Assembly (NCBI RefSeq): GCF_963678635.1
Contig: NC_087071.1
Coordinates: 44,691,095 to 44,755,094, forward strand
Source: Symsagittifera roscoffensis
Lineage: Eukaryota > Xenacoelomorpha > Acoela > Convolutidae
Direction of reading: 5' to 3'
DNA: 64,000 bases
Shown here one piece after another: positions 47,453-58,800 of the stretch (positions within the stretch are counted from its first letter, which is position 1; the number at the start of each line of letters is the position of its first letter). Both the position numbers and the translations under genes were made by a program. Below the pieces are notes generated by a model. That model was not told the DNA's origin. It was given only the letters and a program-made list of their open reading frames with translations, and did no database searches.

Positions 47453-49116
47453 TCAAGACGTACAAGTAGAACAATTACATTTAATAAACCAAGAGCACGA
47501 TTTTTGCATTGAGTATGCATTCGCTGTGATATTGAATAGAAATGTTTTAATGTTTCTCCTGAGGGTAGCGGGACTATCATAAATGTCGATTCCAAGGCTA
47601 GGATGGGCGAGAAAATGATTTGCAAGTTTCCCCACACGATTAAAGAAGGACTCCCCAGTTCGTCGTTTCCTATTGCGTCGGATCTCAAACATAACTGTAT
47701 CGGAGGATCGGTGACCGGTCATTTCCGGTGCATAAGAGACAAAGTGGAACAAATCAATATCTAATTTGTCGTTGAGAAGTTTGTTGAAAAGGGTGAGATC
47801 ATTGAGTTGGTGGATGAGAGAAATAGGCAACATATTTGTCACACGGAGTAGAATGTTGTAAGGAGCTGTGTAGTTGCGTGTACTCCATCTGAGCGCTCTA
47901 CATTGGAGCGCTTCTAGCTTGCGGATACTGGTAAAGTCTGGGAACCAGGTTTGAGAAGCGCTTTTTTCAATATGCGGTCTCCACGACAGGTCATCGGCCA
48001 CCCATACACCAATGTCTTTGATGCAGGAGACGGTCGATATCTGATGATTTCCAATTGTGAGTTGATATGTGTCGTCAGTTTTTCCGAATAACATCGTTTT
48101 ACACTTGTCTGGGTGAAAAGTCATTGAGTTCTCGATAGACCAAGCGAGGAAATTATCAATATCGTGTTGTAGATTCTTTGCTATGGGTGATTCTGTCGAA
48201 ATCATTTTGCTATCATCGGCAAACAGAAAACAGTCGGAGTATTTACAGTAGTATGGGAGGTCATTAATGAATATAATGAATAACAACGGACCTAGGACGC
48301 TCTCTTGAGGAACACCACTAGTAACCGAAGCAATGTAAGAGAGAATCCCGTTAATGTTCACACATTGAGTTCTGTCAGCGAGGTAACTCCGGATGAGTTC
48401 AATGAAACTTGGGTCGAGGCCCATTTTTTCAGTTTGTGCAATAAAACGACATGAGGCACTTTGTCGAATGCTTTTTGAAAATCGAAGTATACCGCGGAGG
48501 GCTTCTTATTGTTCTCAAGTTGATTGCAGATATTGTCAAGATAGGCTAGTAGTTGAGTAACCGTGGATCGATGTTTTCGGAAGCCGTGTTGTTGCTTGGC
48601 CAACTGCGACTTTATTCTAGGATAAAGAAAGTTGAAAATTAGTCGCTCCAGAATGAGAGAGAGCCGAGGTAGAATGCTAATGGGGCGATAATTGGAAATA
48701 AGAGACCGAGAGCCATCTTTGAAGATAGGTGTTATGTAACTGCATTTCCATGTAGTGGGCCACACACAAGAGGATAGAACAAAGGAGAAAAGAATGTAAG
48801 CAAAAGGGGCTAATACTGCTGAGGCGTTGTGATACAGGCAGGATGGAAGGCCATCGGAAGACTGAGAATGTGAATCAGGGCATTTCGACAAAAGTGTTTC
48901 AACTTTTTTTACATCAAAGTTCAAATCATTCAGAAATATACTGGGTTGTTGGTCACCAGGTGGTTCAGGATTTTCTGTTGTAATTGGATTAAACACGGAA
49001 GCAAAAAATCCATTGAAAAGATCGGCTTTGTTCCGGTCATCGGTTGCGAATTTAGTTTCCCAGGTAAGTTTAGATTGCAGGGGGGCTTTCCCTGAGAATC
49101 GTTTCAGAAAATACAA
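47453..49116 (-). pseudogene. LINE reverse transcriptase, 5'-truncated and frameshifted (CR1/L2/Jockey-like)
   Basis: Two overlapping minus-strand frames (48358-49116 and 47453-48424) together encode a non-LTR reverse transcriptase. The first frame has SNYRPISIL and YFDFQKAFDKV; the second has SGVPQESVLGPLLF and the catalytic FADDSKM. They meet at an A6 run (48424-48429), where a one-base slip explains the frameshift. In the second frame the region after RPHIEKSASQ jumps straight to a late motif (KLEALQCRALRW), so some tens of residues of the thumb region are missing. The 5' end is cut off near 49.13 kb with no endonuclease, as in ordinary 5'-truncated LINE insertions. It is inactive. Confidence 0.85.
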
Positions 49117-49130
49117 AAAAAAAGATTTTG

Positions 49131-50784
49131 TTCTAGAACATATTCAAAAAAAATCAAAAACTAACTATAACTGAGTAAATTCAAAATTTCGAGGCTTAAA
49201 TCAAGCATAAATAAGCTAGTTTAAGCCTCCTCATTCACCTTATTTGCTCGAAACCGGACCAAAAATCAAAAATTTCAAAAGGGGTTTTTTCGACACGGAA
49301 ATTTTTTCAAAATAATTAATGTCGTTCGAATAAAGACTGAGACGGCTTTAAAATGATCTATCACTAGACACTTTCCGATGATTCTTTGTAATAGCTGATT
49401 TTCCGTGGAAAACAAACAAAAAAAAGAGCAAGGAACGTCCCTCTTTATTGACTGTTTAAAATAGTGTGAAAGAATTTGGGCTTTACAAGGATGTATTCTG
49501 TTCTGACAGAGCTTTAAAATCGAACGATAAATTGTGACTAATGCTGGATGCTGGACAGATCTGAGAACGCCAGGTCTTTTTGGTTGAAAATTCCGTATAT
49601 ACTGAGAATATCTATTGACTTTTAGAGACCTATAGAAGTAACCACATGTTGAGCTTGATCTGTTAATTTTGATGAAAAAAACAAAACTTCAATTTCAATT
49701 GAACATATCAAAATAAAACAAAACTTCACTTTCAATTGAACATCTGAAAATAAAACAAAACTTCAATTTCATTTAAACATATTAAAACTAATAAGAAACT
49801 CAAAGTAACTTAAAACAAACTTTAATGCAAACTAACTATAAAAGCTTCATCAATTGGATTGGTTAATTTCTGCAAAATCAATCAAACATAAGGTTTTTAG
49901 GTCTTTCCCATTATAGTCTCCCCAGCCTAACAGCAAAAAAATATGCCCCCAGTTTGTCAATTTTCTATTGACTTTGAATCAATTGATGAGCTTACATTCA
50001 TATGTGCACTCAAAATAATGAGCAATCTATTTTGTTTGTAATGAACTAAGTTACTTGGAGGGCTAAATTGAGACAGACCTGTTCCTGTCAGTTAACTCAG
50101 GGATAATTCAATTTGACTGACTGTCACACCGTATTCAATTAAGGAGCATAGTTGTTAAAGCTAAATGGTTTATGTGCTTCAACGGTACATCAGATTCCAT
50201 TTTTAAAATCAACAAAATTGAACACAAACCGGATTCTAAGAATTCATCATGATCTATATGGGTTGTAGTAACTCATTGTTTCAATTCATTTTCAATCACT
50301 AGACCAATATCAAATTGTTCCAATTATACTGTTTCTTTACAAACAGGTGGAGGCTTTGATCGCAATCCGCAGCAATCGATGCACCATATGTTAACTTCGA
50401 TTCAATCTTCCTGAGGCAAGTTGTGTTTATGAGGCATCGCTTCCAACAGAAATCGCATCTCTGAAATAGATAACCCATTTAGTATAGCCTGATTCAGTTT
50501 AAACTTCTGATAATTCTCAAATTTTGGGGGATTTTGACTCGTTTCCGATTAAGTATATAACCCGAGTCGAGGTTTTCAAACAAGATTAGAGTGGATTGAA
50601 CTTTTCTGTATAGACAATAACGCTTAAAATCTGAAAAAAAAGGAAAACTTTAATAAGCAAAATGATAAATAATAATATTAAGCAAGTGTAAGTTACACAA
50701 CTTTTCATGATTATATGTTTATTCACAATATAATAAAACAATGAGAGTATCAAAACATTAAAATACCAACAAAGAATTCCGGAT
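49131..50784. other. Non-coding interval with repeat D and a short tandem repeat
   Basis: A copy of repeat D lies at about 49319-49470 and three ~40-bp tandem units (ACAAAACTTCA-TTTCAATTGAACAT-T) at 49681-49790. The remainder is AT-rich and I see no gene in it. Confidence 0.5.
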
Positions 50785-51010
50785 GTGGAACACAGCAGCT
50801 TTGTTCCACTAATTTTTGCGTGTACCGGAGGAGCAGCACCGGGCTCTACAAAAACCGTCCAGAAACTAGCAGAGAAACTAAGCGAAAAACAGAACGAATC
50901 ATACTCGGACACAATTAACTATAAGAACAAAAATAAGTTTTGTACTTTTGAGGAGTGCAATCCTCTGCTTTAGGTGGTGCAAAAAACTTAAAAATACATA
51001 CAACATAGAC
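50785..51010 (+). pseudogene. Short frameshifted coding fragment, probable transposon C-terminal tail
   Basis: The + strand reads FVPLIFACTGGAAPG...KLAEKLSEKQNESYSDTINY and then, after a one-base frame change near 50922, IRTKISFVLLRSAILCFRW. This pattern (a P-L-x-F-x-x-x-G-G start, an R/K-L-A-x-L-x-x-K block and a final L-L-R-S-A-I-L-C-x-R) resembles the tail of transposon polyproteins I have seen in marine invertebrates, but I cannot name the family with confidence. No upstream domain survives here. Confidence 0.45.
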
Positions 51011-51312
51011 AATTCTATCTGTGCTGTATTCGAGGAGGGTAGATTTAAATTTTTTTTTACAAAAAGTAATCAGAAGGTCTGTAACATTCGCCCGGAAGAT
51101 ACATATCGACGGATAACAAAACTAAGTCTTAAGACGACTGGCTAGCGTCTAAACAGAGCTTTGCATGTTTTTCACCGTCTCTACCAAGCCAGTACTTTTC
51201 GGTGGTCTTTCTTACATCAGGCTGACAAAAACGTTACTGTTCTCCGGCTTCGACCAGAACGCTCAAATTAACTGAATTACATGCAAAATTAGTGAGCTCA
51301 TGGCTGGGTCTC

Positions 51313-52413
51313 TGTATCCCCAGACCACGAGGTCACTCCTAAAAACAGGGCTGCTACTTATCATATTACTATTGTTTTTGTTCAGTAGATAAAAATCATC
51401 ATCTCCATCGAAGATGGATCAACCCTTTCCCCCCAACTCCTAGCACCTCATCCTTGTCAAAACTAATCAAAATATCAGTTAAATTCAAGTCAGGACATGA
51501 CAGGATGCTAAAATTCAATACAAGTTCATAAAAGTTCCCGTCCCGAGACCCTTCCGGATTCTTGAATCCGGCGAATCAAGCTCCTTAACCTCAGGTTCAC
51601 GCTAACTCGGAGGGCTGGTTTTTACCCTTCACCGCTGTTCGCAACGGCCTTGCAACTATTGTAACAGCACAATAGTTGCAACTCGGAACGTCCTCTGCTG
51701 TTCGGTAGTTCGTTGTTGTTTTTTAGTCTCGATTTTCGTACTGTTCGTAATCGCAGATAAAGTTGTTCTGTTTCTTTCTGCTATTTTAGCCAAAATGGCC
51801 GTTTTAACATTTCTCAGAAATGTTACGTCATCACTTCGAAAATTTAAAATTTAGAATTCCAGAATCTTCTAGCCTTCACCGTTTGGCCAATCATTCAAAT
51901 AACGTCCTTATCCGTTCTAAATCGCCAATTCGGAAGGTTCACTGCTAAAATCCTGAATTCTGCAGAGACTGCATTTTGGCCATTCTGGTCGAATGTCACA
52001 TACTCCCCGGACAGTCCGGTCAATGTCCTCATTGAATCGCGCAATGTTCTAAATGGTTACAGTGTCATCGAACAGAATTTACAAAATGCACGAAATTACT
52101 TTTAGCTACGTCACATCGACTCACTGCAGAATATAAATGGCATCATACTACATCACTATAGCCTTCAAATTCTTTCATTAATCTGCACATTGAGGATATG
52201 ACTTAAGATAAAACATATTTTCTGACTTCCAGTGTCAATATCCCGATTGAAACTTTTTCTCCTAGATTTAAAAGGTGTTGGCTTGCAGGACAGTCCTGCC
52301 AACCAACAAGCTAAAATTATCCTACTATGCTCCTTCCCTTCGGAAATCTTGCTTGTTTATTGTCCTGAATATTAAAACCAAGAGACCTCGTGGTTAGAAA
52401 GAGCAATGCAACA
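51313..52413 (-). repeat. Candidate 3' LTR of the giant gypsy-like element
   Basis: Boundaries are inferred from TGT...ACA ends (TGTATCCCC at the left, GCAATGCAACA at the right) and from the purine tract immediately outside the right end, the usual plus-strand primer site. The inverted block ACCACGAGGTC lies near both ends. A TATA-like box (TTTATATT on the minus strand, 52130-52139) and two palindromes share the core GGACAGTCC (52007-52019 and 52285-52299). The partner LTR is outside the window, so the ends cannot be proven. Confidence 0.45.
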
Positions 52414-52820
52414 ACCTCCCTCCTCAAGAAGTTACTCAAGTTTTTCATGTCACCACAAAGTTATCAGTCTTCCTAAGTGATTAAAAACAATCATGCAGGC
52501 TGGAATATTTAAATTTACTCTTCCCTCAAGCCTTTCTAAATAAATAATAAGTGAGTGTCTCTAAAGCCACTTCAACTAAAACCAAAATGCAAATTTATAA
52601 ATGCAACAATTTCCAAACTCAACTTAAATGTTTCAGTTTTCAATTACAACTTGGTTGCTTGGTTTCTCACTTGAGTTTTTCACACACATAAAACAATTCT
52701 GAGTTTTAACTTTTCTTCATCATCCCTTTGTTCTCTTCTTTTTTCGTCGTTTAGAAGTTCTAAAACTTCTAAATTCTTCTAATTTTCTTTCTTGCTGCCT
52801 CTTGTTTTCTCGACCATTCG
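52414..52820 (-). other. 3' untranslated region of the giant ORF with polypurine tract
   Basis: Non-coding interval between the giant ORF stop and the candidate LTR. On the minus strand it has two purine-rich runs: GAAAAAAGAAGAGAACAAAG near 52724-52743 and GAGGAGGGAGG at 52414-52424. The second, directly beside a TG start, is the better primer-site candidate. Confidence 0.45.
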
Positions 52821-55800
52821 TCAATGCTCCATTTCCTCCTCCTGTGACACTGACTCCGCACTCTCGGTTTCCGTGTCTTGTAGCACGTCATTGACTATCC
52901 TGACGCTGTTGGAAGCCGTCCTCCAACACTTCTGCTCTTCCACCCTCTGTTTACAGCAAGGTAGGGGATCCACGTTTGATTCTCTGTTTCTACAGAAGCT
53001 GTTGTGGAGACACAACGTCACGTTTCTCTCCAAATCTTCTTTCAGCATCTCTGCCTTCTCATTTCCACTACGCTCGCTCGTCCTGGAAATTCTTTTCACA
53101 GCGGTGGTCACTGCATTCCGATGGGTCACGAAAGCTCGCTTGAAAGCTCCTGCCCCAATGTCCAGCTGATATTCACTGTACACTCTGCCATGTTTCGACA
53201 TATGCTTTTTCGCATACTCGTACAACCATGCAGTCATGTTAGCTCTGAACCATGGCATCAATCGTTTTCTTGCCCATATCTTCTTCACTTCCATCGGAAT
53301 GTTTAGAACTTTGCACATTGTCTCAAAAAGATCTAAATCTTTTAGACAATCTAATTTCTGCAATTGTTCTCTCGTCGGTGCCTCCTGTCTATTATTTTCT
53401 CTCACATGAGCTTCCAGCCATCGTATCGCCATCATAACTCCCACTATCACTATTGTTATGGGCTGTGATGAATCTGGTAAACCCATGGAGAGCAGCTCTC
53501 CAGAGTCCCAGATCAACACCAGATTACTACGCTTGGGATACCACCAGGTCTGCAGCAAGCAGTGGCAAGGAAACTCGTCATGTGTCAACATGATGCTCCT
53601 CCAATTCCGTTTTCCCGAAGCTTCCAGCAATGGCTCCACTTCCATCATCACTCGGTGGATCTCATCATTCTCATCTACTGCATTGTAATCTGTGACAGTT
53701 GATCCTCTCTGTTTCTGTTTTTCAAAGTCACTGAAGTTCCCGCTCACATATCCCATGAACTTCTTTCCTAGTATTGACTCCAACTCCTCTTTGGTTCTTT
53801 CTGGAACTGCTGAGAAAATCTTACACAGTAACTCGTAAGACTTTTCAGACATTCTTGCCAACCTCACGCACTTCGGCACTGAAAAGGCTTGATCCACAAT
53901 CGTTCTTGTACTCTTCACATCCACAGCTACGAAATGTACAGGATACTTGCTCTTGCACATTGGAGCCAACATTGAACCCACCAAATATCGTGCTCCTGAT
54001 GGTCTACAATAAGTTTCGCTGTGTCTGATGTTCATCTCCGTTTCGATTGCTTCCCTCCATTTTCCTATATACTTCTGCTCAGTCTGCAGAACTCCTGGGA
54101 ATACTTCTACGCTGATGGCTGTGACCATCTCATGTTTCTGTTCTAGATTCAATAGTGACTCTAAAGAACCAAACATGCTGTAGAATCCTAGTGCTGTCAC
54201 CAGATTCACATCGGTTCCTCCATGGCAATCTGCTATCAGTTCCGTTTCCGTTCTTGCCTTCATCACTACATTTCCAAACAATACCGTCAACTGCTTGTGT
54301 TGTTTCTCCAGGGTTTTCACACAGTCTAGACTTCCACAAACGTGACCCTCTAGTCCACAGACTTCCGCCAGACAGCTACCAGGTTTGACCCAGTCTTCTG
54401 GTCCCCAGCCAGGCAACTCCACTCTATCTTCTCCGTTGCTCTTAGAGGCTGTTATCATCACATTATATATGATGTTGAGGTCACGCAGGTTACAGTCCGC
54501 ATTCAGTTCCCTCTGTATGTCCTGTGTCGCCCGTAATATTGAGTCAGCGTTGGGACTAGGACACCACGATGGCTTCATCAATTCCCACACTGCCATCAAG
54601 CTCGTTCTCAGTAATTCATCTGAGAATCCCAAACCAAATTCCACTCTCTTGTCGGATTTTGGTACTGAAGGTGCAGTCACCTCTTCTTCCAAGACCAATC
54701 CCAATTTGGCCTGTGGATTGTTAACGCTTTTAATCGTTACAATCCTGGACGTCCAGAATCTTAGTAACACCGCCTGCTCATAATCAAAGAAGCAATCGCG
54801 TATGTCTTCACTCAGGAAAGAATTGTACGCTATCCCTATGATCCCGGATACATAGCTATATGACTTCTTCTTGATCGGTCCACAGTATTCACTGGATTTC
54901 GGCAATGCTCCCATAGATTCTTTAGTGAGCCTCAACTCCTTGTTTGAGAATCTCCTGATCTCGTCTATCTTTTTCATGGGTTCCAATTCTTCAGGTTCTT
55001 TCATGTTCACCCTCATCGGTTTACTTTGCTGCATATCCAGCATTGCTAGTAAGAACATGGCTTTCGTTCGCTCATCGCCTTCCTTCAACATTTTAACACA
55101 AGTGCTTAATGCAGGTACTGAGATCTGCTCTATCAGGAATCGAATGAAACAGAGAGCGTCTCTCAGCTTTGCACACGCTACTGCTGCTCCCTCCTGGACT
55201 ATCAGATCCCTCAGATTCGTCATAAGGAAAACTTTTTCCTCCTTTGATCTCTTCCTTTCTTCTGAATCATATTCTTCGCGAGTCAGTCCCATCATGCACC
55301 AGGCGAGCCTGAGTTGTAATTCCGTCCTTACGTAAGGTACTGCCACGAGAGCATGTATTCTTGGCGTAGTCCTCATTTCTTCTTCGAAATACCTCAATAC
55401 TACTGCTTTCCATGGAAGGCTCACTAACTGCTCGATCGTCTCCGCCTCTACGTCAGACGACGCCAAAGTTCCATACGCCTTCTGCTTGAGGGTGGTGCCT
55501 TGCAACATCATTTCCAGATAACCCTCCATGGCTTTTTCGTCTTCCAGGGCCACTACATACCCTCTAGCCGAGTTCCGGTATTCCAACATCTCCATGTATC
55601 CACCGGTGGGTTCATCTATCGACACTGTCTCCGACACTGTTAGTCGGTTGTATTCCACTGGTGTCAGTTGTCCTGCAACACTCCCTTTTCCATGATTCAT
55701 GGGAGATGGTTTGAAGTCCCTCATTTTACTCTCTCCACATTGACTGAGTATTTCCATTTCTAAAGTTGCTCCAGTCAGAGTGCGGTCACTCCTTTTGGAT

Positions 55801-58800
55801 TTATAACCGGTTGACTTTATCCCCGCCATGAGAATGGGTGGCACCATCGCTATATCAGTTAATATTCTATCTGTGCCAGACAATTGATAATCACCTTGCC
55901 CCAAATCCATGACTTCCTCGACTCGTTTTCTTTTCGCTGAGTTACCAGCTTTCATCGATATTTCCGAATCCACTTTCGTCTTTCCAATCCTCCTCGGCAT
56001 CACTCTGCTGCCTAACTTCATTTTCATCGCATTGATTTTATCAATCACCATTTTCGATCGCATCGTTCCTCTCCTGGTCCTTGACAGGTACACCACCTCT
56101 CCTTCATTGTCCTGCGGTGTCATCTTGATGGGAGAATTCGCTTCACTCTCATCAGTGGCTGAGCCGATCAATAACTCACTCAGTCTCCCTTCACACTCAT
56201 CAAGCTTGTCAAGTACTTCTCTCATCAAGGGTTGATTGAGACCTGTTTTGAGAATGGACTGGGTCCCATAGCTCTGAATCACAGTCCAGACTTCTTCCAT
56301 GAACGCCACTCTGTCCAGCTTACATCCCGTCCTACTCTCGTGGTCTCGGTGATGTACTTCCCATTCTTCTTCGGGTAGCGTTCCCAAGAAAGGTACTCTG
56401 GCTGACGCCTCTATTCTTCTCCTCCGAGGTGATTCCATGAGGATTCTCTGATCGTTATTTCTTGTATTGCCAGGAGAGCTGCTCTCCGGCAAATTCCGTT
56501 TCATCTCCTCAAAGGCTGACGGAGGTTCCAGTGTCGAGATGCCTTCATCCGCTGGCTCAGTCGTTTCCAACGTGTCTGCATTATTCTCAAGATCACTGAA
56601 GATATTGAAATCCAGGCTGGATGTTCCTCCTGTCGATGCCCTGTCGTCCTCCCCACCAGCTTGATCTTGTTGCATAGGTTCTTCAGTCTGACGGTTTCCA
56701 CCCTGTCCGTCATCTCCTTCTGACTTGTCCCTATTCGAGTTCGATGGTCCTTGTTTGTCATTGTCAGCTTCTTCCTGGAATCTCGGTATGAGCAATGTAC
56801 CGGCTGATTTATCTTCCTCTTCTCCATGGACCACTTTGATTTCTTCGCAGCCGAAGGGTGCTAGGAAAATTCTCGTCTGCAATACTCCCGCAGCTTTCAT
56901 CTCTTTTCTCACACTGGTCAGGATTACTGAGGCTTCAGGCAATTCAGTCCTGCCTCTCATCCTCATTGGAGTTAAGCCTAGTCCCCTCCATTCCTCATCA
57001 AATCCTTCAGGCTTGGGAGTAGCAGCGTTGCTTATTCGCCTTCTCGTCGCTTGATCCGTGTACGCAAATCGTGTGTACTGTAACACGGCGGCATTTCTCC
57101 CCACGAAGTATGGATCCATCGTCGCCGAGAAATTCCCTACTCTCCTTTCATTGGTTTCGAATGCTCTCAACCTAGGAGTTTGTACTACGGAGACTGCTCC
57201 GAGCAACATCCTTCTTATCAGAGGGAATTCAGGGATTGCTTCGGGTAGCTTCTTGTAATCGCCCCAGTCCTTCGTCTCTTCTCTCACCTTGTGATACGCT
57301 GCTGTGAGACGAGGCACTCTGGTCATTTCGCCATTCGTTTTGTCATAGGGCCTCAGATTCCAAAGCTTTGGAAACACCTCGATGTGCCCTCTTTCTACTT
57401 CTCCCATGCGGTCACAGAAGTGATCGTCAAAATTGATGACTGTCATCTCTGGCTCCGATATTTTCGCAAATAACAGATCTTCACTCATGAGCTCTCGCAA
57501 TGCGTGCTGCTCACACCAGTTCAGTGTACTACCGTCCACTGCCGATATGAGGTTCAGGTGCAACACCGACCTCCTATATGCTTCCACTTTAACGTCAGGG
57601 AACGCAAAGGTGACTGCGGGTCCATAGATCACCGTCACGAACTCCGTGACTCCTCTGATCAGCGCCAAGGGATCGATTCTCATAGCTAAGCTCAAATCTG
57701 TTAACAGCGGCATGCCTCCAACATGTCGTCTAACATCTTCCTCTCTTTCAATTGTCTCGTCTTCTCCGGTTCCAAAGCGATTTTGCTGCAAGAGATACTG
57801 GATAAGAGTGTGTCTCAGGTCTCTTATTTTGTTCCACGAGTCTGTGGATTTCTTCATATCCAGATTCCTCACTCTCTCTTTCATCTGCTCTGGACAACGT
57901 GCCAGTTTCATCAGTCCTCCCAAGTTTCCGTGGGTTATTGCGATCAATGTCAGAAGTCCATCTAGTCGCAGGTTCTGTATTCCATCCGTAAGCAGTATCA
58001 CCGGTCCTTTCACGAAATTCTCCGCTCCAAATGTCACAAACAGGGCTATTAATTCCACTATCGATACTTTCACTACCGCTTGGAGGAATTCCTTTATCAA
58101 GTAGTGCGAGACTTTCGGGTAGACTTTTGCCAAGAAGGACGCGGTCCATCCGGCTCCCAACCCTTCTAGCATGCTGTCTGTCCTTTCAAATCCCTCCTGT
58201 CCTTTCACTTCCTGGGTCCAGAAGGTTTCCAGAGTAATCTGACACATTCTGTTCACGAACTCAGCTGTCTTTTCTCCGGCATTTTCCGCCAGGTTCACCT
58301 CCTTCAACAAGTAGGCGTATATCTTAGTGATCATTACTGGGCCCTGTTGAAAAGCATCTGCACCCAATGCCGCTACTCTCGGATTCAGGTGTAGCCACTG
58401 GTTTGCTTCCGGCTTGGTTCTCAGCACCATCGCTTCCAGATGAGCTCTCGTCTCCAGTGAATTCTTTCTTCTCGTGTCTTCACTCGCCACTTCCATTGCT
58501 CGGAACCACAAGTCGTTGGACATCGCCGTGATCACTCGATGGTCGTCATCTATTCCTGGTTTCAGTTTGAGTTGCCGACTGAAGTTGGACAGTTCCAACC
58601 CCAGCACTCCGTCCAACACCAACATGTGTAACGCGTGGTCCTTGAACCCTCTCATCGCGTTTGAGATATCTGACCATACTGCCGGCAGTTCAGCCTTAAG
58701 TGGCCTCAGGTTCTCCATTTCTATCATGCGATTCGGGGCTGATATGATCACATCATATTTTCCCTCCGAAAGTAAGGCTACCATTGCATACACAAATTTC

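Noticed and set aside
56640-56830. GDD motif in the giant ORF suggesting an RNA polymerase
   Set aside because: It lies in an acidic low-complexity stretch without any other polymerase motif.
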